A DNA stretch of 64,000 bases, taken from assembly GCA_021044545.1 (NCBI GenBank), contig CP087990.1:744001-808000 (forward strand), written 5' to 3'. Origin of the DNA: Comamonadaceae bacterium M7527 (lineage in GTDB: Bacteria; Pseudomonadota; Gammaproteobacteria; Burkholderiales; Burkholderiaceae_C). Positions 1 through 8,384 of the stretch are shown here, one piece after another. The translations under genes were made by a program, and so were the position numbers. How positions within the stretch are numbered: the stretch's first letter is position 1; each line of letters opens with the position of its first letter. Under the pieces are notes generated by a model. That model had not been told where the DNA came from and searched no databases. It saw only the letters and a program-made list of their open reading frames with translations.

Positions 1-155
1 CCATCATTGGCGTGGGCGGCATAGACAGCGCTGCCAAAGCGGTGGGCAAAATTGCCGCTGGTGCCGACGTTGTGCAGCTGTACACAGGCTTTATCTACAA
101 AGGCCCAGCGCTGGTAAGAGACTGTGCATTCGCGCTCAAAAACCGCGGCCGGTAG
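1..155 (+). CDS. pyrD: Dihydroorotate dehydrogenase (quinone), C-terminal end
   Basis: This is the last 51 codons of a gene that begins outside the window, read from base 3 to the TAG at 153-155. The visible protein carries the glycine-rich IIGVGGID segment and the [17 protein letters not shown] segment, which in class 2 dihydroorotate dehydrogenases form the FMN phosphate-binding end of the barrel. The family oxidises dihydroorotate to orotate in pyrimidine synthesis and passes electrons to quinone at the inner membrane. The short tail ending in NRGR is usual for the family. The next gene is convergent. Confidence 0.9.
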   Translation, partial: IIGVGGIDSAAKAVGKIAAGADVVQLYTGFIYKGPALVRDCAFALKNRGR

Positions 156-185
156 TCTGATGCACTCTCTCAATCTCTCATTCTA

Positions 186-1335
186 TTAATCGAGCAAGCC
201 CGCCACATGCTGGGCCAAGGCCATGGCGCTGGTCAAGCCGGGTGACTCTACGCCGAAAGCGTTGACCCAGTTGGCCACGCCATGCTGGGCTGGGCCATCT
301 ATTCGAAAGTCCGGCGCAGCTTGTCCTGGGCCATAAATGCGCGGACGAATACCACAATAGGACGCCTGCAGGCTATCGGCTGGCAAGCCTGGCCAATAGC
401 GACGCACCGCGTCTTCAAATGCCTTTGCGACACCCTCGGTCGTGCGGTAATCCAAGGCATTCGCGTCCTGCGTGTCCAGCCAATGCTGATCAGGCCCAAA
501 GCGCGCGCGCCCTGCCAAATCAAGTGTGAGGTGAATGCCCAACCACGCGTCTTGCGGCGCGGGGTAAATCAGGTGCCTAAAGGGCGCTACGCCGCTCAAG
601 TCGCAGTAGTTGCCCTTGGCAAAACGCGGTGTTGGCAACAGCTCGGGGTCAAAACCATCTATGTTGGCAGCCACTTGCACCGCATGCAAAGAAGCGCAAT
701 TCACCACGGCATCAAACGCCCACTCGGTGGTACTCAGCGCGCAGCCTGGCTCATCGCTTCGGCTGCTGATGAGCAGCTTGTGCCCCGCCTGCCGCGTCGC
801 CCACAGCCCCACCAACCTGGCCGCCCACAACGCTGGATTCAAACGCCACCAGCCCGCCATGGGCTTCCAGGTCAGCTTGCAAGGCCAGCATCAGCGCATG
901 CGAGTCCACAATGCCAGTGTCTGGCGAATACAAGGCCTCGACACAGTCCAGGGCGGGCTCAAGCGTCCTGACCTGGCTCGCACTGAGGCGCTCTACACGC
1001 ACGCCATTGGCTTGCGCCTTGTCGTAAAGGCCGTCCAGGCCTGCAACCTGATCCTGGTGCGTCGCCACAATGAGCTTGCCACACAGCCGGTATGGCACGT
1101 GGCGGCTATTGCAAAAATCCACCAGCTGCGCCCGCCCCTGCACACAGGCTCGCGCCTTGAGCGAGCCGGGCTGGTAATAAAGCCCGGCATGCAGCACTTC
1201 AGAGTTGCGAGAGCTCACGCCCGCGCCAATATGCCCGGCACGCTCAGCCACCACCACATGGTCACCGCGCATAGCCATTTCCCTGGCGACAGCCAAGCCC
1301 ACTACACCTGCACCAATAACCAGCACATCACGCAT
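186..1335 (-). CDS. FAD-dependent oxidoreductase, L-2-hydroxyglutarate oxidase (LhgO)-like, frameshifted
   Basis: The N-terminal half starts at ATG 1335 with the dinucleotide-binding motif GAGVVGLAVAREMAMRG, followed by SSRNSEVLHAGLYYQPGSLKA, a hallmark of the LhgO/YgaF branch of DAO-type flavoproteins. The C-terminal half continues in another frame (AVVNCASLHAVQVA, then CGIRPRIYGPG) to the stop at 186. The two parts join well if one extra base is removed from the C4 run at 783-786, giving about 382 residues. A longer upstream reading from 1425 lacks family similarity. The family oxidises 2-hydroxy acids, feeding electrons to the membrane; the exact substrate here is unknown. I favour a sequence error over true inactivation. 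Confidence 0.75.
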
Positions 1336-1460
1336 GTCGTTTCTTTCAAAATCCTCACAAATGAGGTTATTTGTTGACCCAGCACAAACACCAATGCTGC
1401 CCCGGGCTGCACGACTGAGGCACAATACCGGGTTGTTGATAACGCAAGCATTGTTGAACT

Positions 1461-1889
1461 ATGACTACCAAAAAGCCCCCTCGTGACCGTGGCAACCCCA
1501 AGTACTCTTTGTTGCAAGTGATGGGCTCACTGGCCGGCGCAGGCGTTGCCGCTTGGGCCATTTTGCATTACGCACTCGCACCCGAAGCACCACCCCGCCC
1601 CATGGTGGTAGAAGTGCGTCTGAACAACCAATGCGGCCTGGTAGAAAACGCCTTTATGGCAGCTGCCACTGACGGCGCCACCGCCTCGTTTCAAAAGGGC
1701 GTTGCCGTGCTGAAAACACGCTCAACCGCCAAGGTATGGGTGCGCAACAGCGAACAGTTTCCTATGTTTGGCTTTGAAACCGACAAAGTCAAAGCCGAGC
1801 CCGTATTGGACATCACCGCCAAATGCGCAGCCGGCACCAGTATTGACACCACCCTGGATGCCATGCGCGGCCAGTTCAAGTCCAACTAA
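1461..1889 (+). CDS. Hypothetical protein with one N-terminal membrane anchor
   Basis: The product is 142 residues. A basic start (KKPPRDRGNPK) is followed by one hydrophobic segment at about residues 17-39 and a soluble remainder with two cysteines (NNQCG and AKCAAG) that could pair in the periplasm. I do not recognise the family. It is divergent from the flavoprotein gene and convergent with the exonuclease gene. Codon use resembles that of the neighbours, and no competing frame is convincing on the other strand. The start has only a weak ribosome-binding site. Confidence 0.6.
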   Translation: MTTKKPPRDRGNPKYSLLQVMGSLAGAGVAAWAILHYALAPEAPPRPMVVEVRLNNQCGLVENAFMAAATDGATASFQKGVAVLKTRSTAKVWVRNSEQFPMFGFETDKVKAEPVLDITAKCAAGTSIDTTLDAMRGQFKSN

Positions 1890-1922
1890 GCGCCTCAATA
1901 CATAGCCCCACGCATACGCCGG

Positions 1923-3314
1923 CTAACCCAGCCGGCGGTGCGGCAACTGTTGCAAGGCTTTGCGCAGTATCTTGTAGGTATCCGCGTCAAAGCTGGGCTT
2001 GGCGCACTCCAGCAGCTGGGCACACGCGTCGTCGGTCTGGGCCGTACCAAGGTAACACCATGCATCAACCACGTGCACATCGGTTTGTTCGCCGTCTGCG
2101 CTGCGCTCAATGAGGCCTATAGGCCCTGCAAAAGGCCAACTGGCCAGCTGTTTGGGCATCATGGCCGTTTGTACGCGTACATCGTGCAACGCACCAGGCT
2201 CCGCTCCGGTGCAGGCGCCCTTGCACTGTCCTATTTGACTGCCAAAGCACGCCGCACCAGCGCGTACTTTTTCCAGGCCCAACAAGGCCTTGCACAAGCG
2301 GTGCTCTTGCGCCAAATCTGTCAACCACTGTACCGCTTGGCGTTGACTTGGAAACAAACCAAACAAATGCGGCTGCGTGCCCATGTCCAGGTCTTGCGTC
2401 CACACCAGCTCTGGTGCTTGTCCCGCATGCAAGCGCCACGAGCACAAGGACTTGGTCCGGCGCAGGCGCACATTGTGGCTGGGCATCAGCTGCTTGACCA
2501 TATGGGACTCCAGCAACAAGGCGCCAACCTCACCAGCGGTGCAATGCCACTGCACATCGCGCGTTTGTAACGACAAACTCAGTTCCTTGCCACGGGCGTG
2601 GTCACCCGCGAAGTGCGACATCACGCGCTGGCGCAAGTGTTTGCTTTTGCCAACGTACAAGACAAAGCGCTTCTCACCGTAAAACACATAAACGCCGGGC
2701 GTGTCTGGCATATCGTCCAGAGCGTCTCCATCCAAATGAGACGGCCAGCTGGACTGCCCCAATAGCTTGCCCGCTTGCTGCATCAAGCCGTCGTCACCCA
2801 AACGCTGGCGCAAGCACTGCCAAAACTGGTACAACAAATCGGCATCGGCCAACGCGCGGTGGCGCGTATCGCTCACAAGCTGGTAGCGGGCAGACACCGC
2901 GTCCAGGTTGTGTTTTTTCTCCAACGGGTCAATCAGGCGCGACAGCTTGACGGTACACATGACCGGCGCCCTAAAGCTCAGGCCAATGCGCTTGAACTCG
3001 TTTTTGATGAAGCCGTGATCAAAGCGCGCGTTGTGCGCCACAAACACCGAGTCTTTGAGGGCAGCCTCCAACTCGGGCGCGATTTCACCAAAATCAGGCG
3101 CATCAGAAACCATCTCGTTGGTGATGCCTGTAAGGCTTTGTATAAAAGCGGGGATGGCGGTATGCGGATTCACGAGGTAGCTCTCGCGGCTGACCTCATC
3201 GCCATCCAGCAGCACCCACGCAACTTCTGTCACGCGGTCGCGCGTGGCGTTACCGCCAGTGGTTTCAACATCCAAAAACAACCACCGCTGGTTTGCCGCG
3301 CGCAGACTTGCCAT
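1923..3314 (-). CDS. DnaQ-like 3'-5' exonuclease fused to a UvrC-type GIY-YIG domain
   Basis: The 463-residue protein has an N-terminal DEDDh exonuclease domain (residues about 10-170). FLDVETTGG gives the first acidic pair, VAHNARFDHGFI the second aspartate, and HRALADADLLYQFW the last His/Asp. From about residue 205 comes a GIY-YIG domain (TPGVYVFYGEKRFVLYVGKSKHLRQRV), as in UvrC and Cho, followed by a region of unknown fold. Similar fusions are known and usually labelled polymerase III epsilon-like or Cho-like. A role in DNA repair is likely, with the second domain nicking and the first trimming, but that division of labour is inference. It is upstream of no obvious partner. Confidence 0.85.
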   Translation of the reverse strand: MASLRAANQRWLFLDVETTGGNATRDRVTEVAWVLLDGDEVSRESYLVNPHTAIPAFIQSLTGITNEMVSDAPDFGEIAPELEAALKDSVFVAHNARFDHGFIKNEFKRIGLSFRAPVMCTVKLSRLIDPLEKKHNLDAVSARYQLVSDTRHRALADADLLYQFWQCLRQRLGDDGLMQQAGKLLGQSSWPSHLDGDALDDMPDTPGVYVFYGEKRFVLYVGKSKHLRQRVMSHFAGDHARGKELSLSLQTRDVQWHCTAGEVGALLLESHMVKQLMPSHNVRLRRTKSLCSWRLHAGQAPELVWTQDLDMGTQPHLFGLFPSQRQAVQWLTDLAQEHRLCKALLGLEKVRAGAACFGSQIGQCKGACTGAEPGALHDVRVQTAMMPKQLASWPFAGPIGLIERSADGEQTDVHVVDAWCYLGTAQTDDACAQLLECAKPSFDADTYKILRKALQQLPHRRLG

Positions 3315-3349
3315 ATGGGTGCGCGTGCTTGTTGCAGCCTATGCCTGGC

Positions 3350-4462
3350 TTAGCGCGCCAAGCGGCGCGCCGAAACGGCTTTGGCCAAGCCCGCCAGCAC
3401 GGGCTGGGTTTGGGCCAGGCTGATACACGCATCCGTGATGGACACACCGCGTTTCAAAGCGCCGCCGTCCACCAAGTCTTGCCGGCCTTCCTCAAGGTGG
3501 CTTTCAATCATCATGCCCATCACGCCGTGCTCGCCCGCTGCAATACGCGCAGCCACATCCGCCGAAACGTCTATTTGCTTGGCGTGCTGTTTTTGACTGT
3601 TGGCGTGCGAGGCGTCCACCATCACGCGCGGTGTGCAGTTGACCTTGGTCAGCGCCGCAACGGCAGCGGCTACGCTGGCCGCGTCAAAGTTGGGGGCTTT
3701 GCCGCCACGCAGAATCACGTGGCAATCCTCGTTGCCGCGTGTCTCAAAAATGGCGGCTTGCCCCATGTTGGTCAAGCCCATAAAGGCATGGCCATTGCGC
3801 GCAGCCACCATGGCATCAACCGCCACTTGAATACCGCCATCGGTACCATTTTTAAAGCCTACTGGACAACTCAAGCCAGAGGCGAGTTGTCGGTGGCTTT
3901 GGCTCTCGGTAGTGCGCGCACCAATAGCTCCCCATGCAATCAGGTCCACCACAAACTGTGGGCTTAATAAATCTAAAAACTCAGTACCCGCGGGCAAGCC
4001 CTCACCCACCACGTCCAGCAACAAACGGCGCGCCTTGTGCAAACCTTCGTTGATGGCGTAGGTACCGTCCAGGTGCGGGTCGTTGATGTAACCCTTCCAG
4101 CCCACTGTGGTGCGCGGCTTTTCAAAGTAGGTGCGCATCACCACCATGAGCTCGCCACTCATGGACGCCGTCATGGCCTTGAGCGCGCGTGCGTAGTCCA
4201 TAGCCTGGTCATGGTCGTGCACAGAGCAAGGCCCCACCACCACCAACAAACGGTCGTCGCGCCCGGCAACAATGTCGGCAATTTCGCTGCGATGGCGGGC
4301 TACTTGCGCAACCATGGCCGGCGTCTCTGGCAGCGCTTCTTGCAGCAGTGCTGGCGTCATTAAAGGCCTGACGGACTTGATGCGCACATCGTCCACACTG
4401 GTTTTATCGTGGGTTGACAGCGCTTCAGGCGAAGTGGCAGCGGTGCTTTTATGTTGTGTCAT
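3350..4462 (-). CDS. aroG: 3-deoxy-7-phosphoheptulonate (DAHP) synthase, class I
   Basis: The 370-residue product is a full-length class I DAHP synthase, which condenses phosphoenolpyruvate with erythrose 4-phosphate as the first step of the shikimate pathway. Conserved segments are VVGPCSVHD, RTYFEKPRTTVGWKG, GARTTESQSHRQLASGLS and VDASHANSQK, which carry the PEP-, phosphate- and metal-binding residues. Feedback type (Phe, Tyr or Trp sensitive) cannot be told from the sequence, so the symbol aroG is the generic choice. It lies 9 bases downstream of yaeQ on the same strand and may be cotranscribed with it. Confidence 0.93.
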   Translation of the reverse strand: MTQHKSTAATSPEALSTHDKTSVDDVRIKSVRPLMTPALLQEALPETPAMVAQVARHRSEIADIVAGRDDRLLVVVGPCSVHDHDQAMDYARALKAMTASMSGELMVVMRTYFEKPRTTVGWKGYINDPHLDGTYAINEGLHKARRLLLDVVGEGLPAGTEFLDLLSPQFVVDLIAWGAIGARTTESQSHRQLASGLSCPVGFKNGTDGGIQVAVDAMVAARNGHAFMGLTNMGQAAIFETRGNEDCHVILRGGKAPNFDAASVAAAVAALTKVNCTPRVMVDASHANSQKQHAKQIDVSADVAARIAAGEHGVMGMMIESHLEEGRQDLVDGGALKRGVSITDACISLAQTQPVLAGLAKAVSARRLAR

Positions 4463-4471
4463 GGTGTTTAT

Positions 4472-5032
4472 TTACTTCCAAAGAATAGGCTCAATGGTGA
4501 CCAAGCCCTGGTCACTGCTCAAGGTGAGCGTGCTTTCCTGAATAGTGGCTTGCAGCTGCATGCTGCGCTGGGCCAAACTCACCAGGGCTTGACTTTGCTC
4601 CGTGGGCAGGCGCCACACTTGCAGCTTGTCCAACCGTGAGAGCTTGTTTTTAATGCCGTTCCACCAGATATCTGCAGACGAGCTAAAGGCATACAGCAGC
4701 ACGGAGTCGGCCTTGCTACAGGCTTTTGACAATGGTTTGTCCTCTGGCTGACCGACTTCCATCCACAGCCGCTTGCGTCCGGTGAAGTCCACCAGCTGCA
4801 CATCTGGCTCCTCTGGGTCAGACAAGCCTGCGCCAAAGCCCAGCGTGGCGTCGCCGTTGCAGGTGTCTTTGAGCTGGTGTGCATTGAGCGCCAACGCCAC
4901 CAGGCGCACCATCATGCGCTCATCGTTTTCACTGGGGTGGCGCGCCAAAGTCAGCGCATGGTCGGCGTAATAGCCGTGGTCAACGTCCGCGATTTGAACG
5001 TTGGCCTTGAAGATCGTAGATTTAATAGCCAT
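4472..5032 (-). CDS. yaeQ: YaeQ family protein
   Basis: The 186-residue protein begins with MAIKSTIFKANVQIADVDHG and contains YYADHALTLARHPSENDERMM, both typical of YaeQ. The family has a PD-(D/E)XK nuclease-like fold but no proven biochemical function; E. coli YaeQ was first linked to suppression of RfaH loss in hemolysin expression. The length matches the family norm. It precedes aroG in the same direction with a 9-base gap. Confidence 0.9.
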   Translation of the reverse strand: MAIKSTIFKANVQIADVDHGYYADHALTLARHPSENDERMMVRLVALALNAHQLKDTCNGDATLGFGAGLSDPEEPDVQLVDFTGRKRLWMEVGQPEDKPLSKACSKADSVLLYAFSSSADIWWNGIKNKLSRLDKLQVWRLPTEQSQALVSLAQRSMQLQATIQESTLTLSSDQGLVTIEPILWK

Positions 5033-5111
5033 AGCCCGCCATTATGCGCAGGTATCAGACCCGTTTGCGTGTACGACAGGCCTGACGTCACGACTGCACT
5101 ACAGTCATGCC

Positions 5112-6020
5112 ATGTCTCAAGGTACACAAGTCGCCACACACACCCCCCGCTTGGCCGCGCTCACCGCCCTGGCCTTATGCGCCTTTGCCGGCAACTCGCT
5201 GCTGTGCCGCGCCGCCTTGGCGCATACCAGCATAGATGCCAACACCTTTACGTGGCTGCGCCTGTTCAGCGGCGCGGTTTTTAACGCTGCTCAGCTTGGT
5301 GAGCGCCAAGCGATCAGCTGCGCCAAACAGCAAGCCTGCGCTGCTCAACGCCACCACGCCTACCCATTGGAAAAGCGCGGCCGCGTTGTGGGTCTACGCC
5401 GCTGGTTTCTCCTTGGCATACATCCATATGCCGGCCGCCACAGGCGCACTGGTGTTGTTTGGTAGCGTACAAATCACCATGACCAGCTGGGGGTTGCTGC
5501 GTGGTGAGCGCTTTGCCGTCGTTCAATGGGTGGGTTACCTGTTGGCCATAGCAGGCTTGTTGTGGCTGCTGTTGCCCGGTGCCAGCGCACCACCATTGGG
5601 CAGCGCCATGCTCATGGCCACGGCGGGTGTGGCTTGGGGTGCATATTCGGTATTTGGCCAGCGCGCCACGCAACCCGTCAAGGCAAGCGCCATCAACTTT
5701 CGCTTAAGCGTGTTACCAGCTACTGCTTTGCTTTTATTGGCTTTACTGGCAGACAGCGCCCGCATAGACGCTGCCGGCAGCGCTTACGCGCTGGCATCTG
5801 GCGCACTGGCATCTGGCGCGGGCTACGCCATTTGGTACAAGGTACTGCCCAGTTTGGGCGCCACTCAGGCCGCCTCGCTGCAATTGAGTGTGCCCATCAT
5901 CACAGCCGCTGCTGCTGTGCTGCTGCTAGGCGAAGCGGTCTCAGCCACTTTGGTCATGAGCTCTATAGCCGTGCTGGGGGTATTGCGTTGGTCATCAAGG
6001 GCCGCTCCAGGCTTTCTTAG
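5112..6020 (+). CDS. EamA/DMT family transporter, two compensating frameshifts
   Basis: Three overlapping reading frames together give a 302-residue DMT transporter with about ten hydrophobic segments and two EamA repeats. The start is ATG 5112 (MSQGTQVATHTPR). The first frame breaks at the T5 run 5278-5282, where removing one T gives SGAVLTLLSLVSAK. The second break is at the G5 run 5976-5980, where adding one G gives AVLGGIALVIKGRSRLS and the stop at 6018. Both sites are homopolymers and the two errors cancel in length, so a sequencing error is the simplest reading. The family exports small metabolites; the substrate is unknown. A bidirectional terminator follows. Confidence 0.8.
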
Positions 6021-6064
6021 AACCAACAATTTGCAGCGTCTCGTGCCGCCTTGCTGCACAAACA

Positions 6065-6096
6065 AAAACGCCCGCATCAATTGATGCAGGCGTTTT
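6065..6096. terminator. Bidirectional hairpin terminator
   Basis: A near-perfect inverted repeat (AAAACGCC-GCATCAA / TTGATGC-GGCGTTTT) is flanked by A and T tracts, so it can stop transcription in both directions. It serves the EamA gene on the plus strand. Before the element integrated it would also have followed the 3' end of the minus-strand tRNA-Lys directly. Confidence 0.8.
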
Positions 6097-6103
6097 GTAA
6101 AAG

Positions 6104-6148
6104 TGGTGGGTCGTGTAGGATTCGAACCTACGACAAACGGATTAAAAG
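6104..6148. repeat. Left attachment repeat (tRNA-Lys 3' remnant)
   Basis: All 45 bases match 14872-14916, covering the encoded CCA, acceptor, T arm and anticodon-stem 3' side of tRNA-Lys on the minus strand. The sequence then diverges at 6149, so this copy cannot fold as a full tRNA. It marks the left junction of the integrated element. Confidence 0.92.
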
Positions 6149-6192
6149 ACCGAGGGCAATTTGTGTGAAATCAAACACATTTGGCGAAAAAC

Positions 6193-6255
6193 GTTCCGCA
6201 ACCCATGGCCTTGAAACCCGCGAAAACAAAGGACATGGGGAAAGAGTTGCGGAAC
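6193..6255. repeat. Left-end inverted pair of the 10-bp GTTGCGGAAC motif
   Basis: The motif occurs at 6246-6255 and in reverse orientation at 6193-6202, both within about 110 bases of the left attachment repeat. Three more direct copies lie at the right end (14793-14825). Such clustering beside the crossover sites fits arm-type binding sites of the tyrosine integrase. No binding evidence is available. Confidence 0.6.
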
Positions 6256-6340
6256 GCTTTTTTGGGTGCAGTCTGGCGGTTGACTTCGCCTCCTCTGAGA
6301 GACGATTTGCGCCCAGGAAAAACTGTGGCACAATGCACTT

Positions 6341-6412
6341 GTTTTGTTGGTTAGAGGCATATAACGTCTAACCAGTTATGGGGAACCCGGCCTTGTGCCG
6401 GGTTTTCTTTTT
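6341..6412 (+). ncRNA. Candidate small RNA with promoter-like sequence and terminator
   Basis: A possible -35 (TTGCGC, 6307-6312) and -10 (CACAAT, 6329-6334) precede a stretch with no convincing ORF. It contains a small hairpin (GGTTAGA / TCTAACC) and ends in a strong intrinsic terminator, stem AACCCGGC/GCCGGGTT at 6384-6404 followed by a T-rich run to 6412. The predicted transcript would be about 70 nt. The terminator is clear; the promoter and the existence of the RNA are inference. Confidence 0.35.
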
Positions 6413-6476
6413 GGTGCTTGAGCCGCCTCGGTGTGTCGTAAAAAAAATTTTGTAGCACTTTCAAAAATGCAAACTT

Positions 6477-6725
6477 TTACGCCATAAACTCCACCTTGTG
6501 ATTCGGCACGTTGGTTCTTCTTTCCCCGCTCATGCGGGGATGTCTCGACAGAGCCATGCGCTCTGATCCTTCGAAGGCCGCGTGCTGAATCACACCAATC
6601 GCCCAAAGAGGCGGGTTGGGAAAGAAACTAAGGGGGAAACGCTCGCAGAATGCAAAGGCCACCCATGCGGTGGCTTTTTCTTTGGCCGCGCGATAACCCA
6701 CAAGCGTTACATTTTCGCAACACAT
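6477..6725 (-). CDS. Hypothetical protein of the element's left end
   Basis: An 82-codon ORF starts at ATG 6725 (MCCENVTLVGYRAAKEKATA) and ends at 6477. No family is recognised and there is no clear ribosome-binding site. It overlaps a plus-strand terminator hairpin (6657-6679), so part of its coding appearance could be a by-product of RNA structure. The rest of 6149-6802 holds the left motif pair, the small RNA candidate, a single GC hairpin at 6524-6539 and the leader of the porin fragment. Confidence 0.35.
   Translation of the reverse strand: MCCENVTLVGYRAAKEKATAWVAFAFCERFPLSFFPNPPLWAIGVIQHAAFEGSERMALSRHPRMSGERRTNVPNHKVEFMA
6657..6679 (+). terminator. Intrinsic terminator upstream of the cargo genes
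   Basis: The stem GCCACC/GGTGGC with loop CATGC is followed by five T. It closely resembles the hairpin at 8258-8284; the two bracket the porin fragment and the alcohol dehydrogenase gene. Confidence 0.6.
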
Positions 6726-6802
6726 TTAATTTAACGTAACCTTTACGCATTACCATTTCTCCCGGCGTCCAAACTTAGGACGTAACCTTTTGGGAGATTC
6801 TC

Positions 6803-7051
6803 ATGAAACTTAAGCAAATCGCGCTCGCAGCGGCCATGGTGGCCGCGACCGGTAGCGCCATGGCAGACGTGTCGGTCTACGGCATCGTGGACGCCAACGT
6901 CAACAACAGCAAGGCCGAGGCCGGCAGCAAGCCGTTGGGGCAATTGGGGGCTACGCTTGGCGCAATGAAAACCCGCGATTACGTAAGCGTACATACACAT
7001 ACGCTTGTAAAGCACACAACAGACCACTTTAGCAAAAGGACCGCATCATGA
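6803..7051 (+). pseudogene. Porin N-terminal fragment
   Basis: The first 40 or so residues are a classic betaproteobacterial porin start: signal peptide MKLKQIALAAAMVAATGSAMA followed by DVSVYGIVDANVNNSKAEAG. After about residue 58 the similarity ends and the frame runs out as unrelated sequence to a TGA at 7049 that overlaps the next gene's ATG. A complete trimeric porin is usually 330-400 residues, so this is a truncated remnant. A good ribosome-binding site (GGGAGA) precedes it, and the leader has a repeated ACGTAACCTTT motif. A short signal-peptide-bearing product could still be made. Confidence 0.7.
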
Positions 7052-8076
7052 AAGCAGTTGCTCTTATTCGATATTTACCCATTGAAGATCCAAGCGCCTT
7101 TATCGACGCAACATTGGAAGAGCCCGGACCTGGCGACCCACATGGTCATGATTTGTTGGTGGAAGTAAAGGCCGTCGCAGTAAATCCAGTCGACACCAAA
7201 ATCCGGTCCCCCCACGGCAAAGAGGACACGACAGAAAACCCCCCGCGGGTTTTGGGTTATGACGCTGCAGGAATTGTCAAATCCGTTGGGCCACATGTGA
7301 AGTTCTTTAAGCCCGGCGATGAGGTTTATTACGCAGGCGATATTACGCGCCCTGGCACCAATCAACAGTTCCATCTCGTGGACGAACGCATTGTTGGGAG
7401 AAAACCAAAGACGCTTTCTTTTGCCGAGGCCGCCGCGCTCCCGCTGACATCAATTACAGCCTACGAGGCCTTTTTCGCGCGCCTCAGAATCGATAGAAAC
7501 GGCGGGAACAGTGGAGAAACAATTCTCATAATTGGAGCAAGTGGCGGGGTTGGATCAATCGGAATCCAGCTGGCAAAAGCCGCTGGATTGACGGTGATCG
7601 CCACCGCCTCTCGGCCGGAAACTCAGCAGTGGGTGAGGGATCTTGGCGCCGACCATGTCGTAAACCACCATGGCGATATCGTGTCTCAAATACACACAAT
7701 GGGGCTGAAGTACGTTGATCATGTCGCTATTTTTAACGACATGAACCACTGGGGGGCCGCCGTGGAAATTCTGCGCCCGCAAGGCGGGATCGTGTGTATT
7801 GACGACACCCACCTTCCTATGCCGATGGATCTCTTGAAAACAAAAGCGGCCAGTCTCCACTGGGAGCTGATGTTCACGCGCTCCATGTACAAGACAGACG
7901 ATATGAGCGAGCAACACATCCTTTTGAGCTATATCGCGCAAGAAATCGACGCAGGCCGTATCAAAACAACGGTCACAAAGGTGCTGTCCCCCATCAACGC
8001 AAGGAATATGCGCGAAGCGCATAGGCTGGTTGAGACACGACAAGCCAAAGGGAAAGTTGTTGTTGAAGGATGGTAA
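7048..8076 (+). CDS. Zinc-type alcohol dehydrogenase / quinone oxidoreductase family protein
   Basis: The 342-residue medium-chain dehydrogenase/reductase has the N-terminal GroES-like domain (NPVDTKIRSP, VLGYDAAGIVKSVG, FKPGDEVYYAG) and a Rossmann domain with IIGASGGVGSIGIQLAKAAG at about residues 155-175 for NADPH. The catalytic-zinc cysteine pattern of true alcohol dehydrogenases is absent, so an NADPH-dependent enone or quinone reductase is more likely. AAAGGA precedes the ATG. The gene looks AT-richer than the chromosomal neighbours and lies inside the integrated element, so it is probably acquired cargo. Substrate unknown. Confidence 0.88.
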   Translation: MKAVALIRYLPIEDPSAFIDATLEEPGPGDPHGHDLLVEVKAVAVNPVDTKIRSPHGKEDTTENPPRVLGYDAAGIVKSVGPHVKFFKPGDEVYYAGDITRPGTNQQFHLVDERIVGRKPKTLSFAEAAALPLTSITAYEAFFARLRIDRNGGNSGETILIIGASGGVGSIGIQLAKAAGLTVIATASRPETQQWVRDLGADHVVNHHGDIVSQIHTMGLKYVDHVAIFNDMNHWGAAVEILRPQGGIVCIDDTHLPMPMDLLKTKAASLHWELMFTRSMYKTDDMSEQHILLSYIAQEIDAGRIKTTVTKVLSPINARNMREAHRLVETRQAKGKVVVEGW

Positions 8077-8384
8077 TTAGTCCCCGCAGCCTCGCCCTGT
8101 AGGGCGGGGCCCCGCGCAACAAGGCGAACTTGCCAAGTCGCTGCGCGCCAAAGCCAAAGCCAACCGTTACCAGCTTGGTGTGTCGCCCCCCATGGGCGCG
8201 TCTAACCTGTACTTTGGCCACGCCAGCAGACGACGAGTAGGCGACGGCACGACCACCAAGGCCCACCCATTCGGTGGGCTTTTTGGGCGCCAATGGGCCC
8301 ATGGCGAGTCTGCGGGCCGTAGTTCAAAGGGATTAAGGGCCGTTGATGTATGTATACTTCCTTGTACGTTGTTGAAGGGGGCAT
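8077..8384. other. Non-coding or decayed stretch between cargo gene and exported-protein cassette
   Basis: A GC hairpin lies just after the dehydrogenase stop. A short open frame with the segment RAKAKANRYQLGVS has no start codon and no recognised family, so it looks like a gene remnant. A strong terminator follows at 8258-8284. A TATACT box at 8353-8358 could be the -10 of a promoter for the next genes; no matching -35 is clear. Confidence 0.4.
8258..8284 (+). terminator. Intrinsic terminator downstream of the cargo genes
   Basis: The stem GCCCACC/GGTGGGC with a CATTC loop is followed by five T on the plus strand. It separates the dehydrogenase from the exported-protein cassette and is a near copy of the hairpin at 6657-6679. 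Confidence 0.75.

Noticed and set aside
610..1377. Long plus-strand ORF opposite the flavoprotein
   Set aside because: It mirrors the real minus-strand gene and has no recognisable domains.
6104..6180. A second tRNA gene at the left border
   Set aside because: Only the 3' 45 bases match; the 5' half, including the D arm, is absent.
6524..6539. CCCCGC/GCGGGG hairpin resembling a type I-E CRISPR repeat
   Set aside because: It occurs once, without spaced copies or cas genes, so it is only a hairpin.
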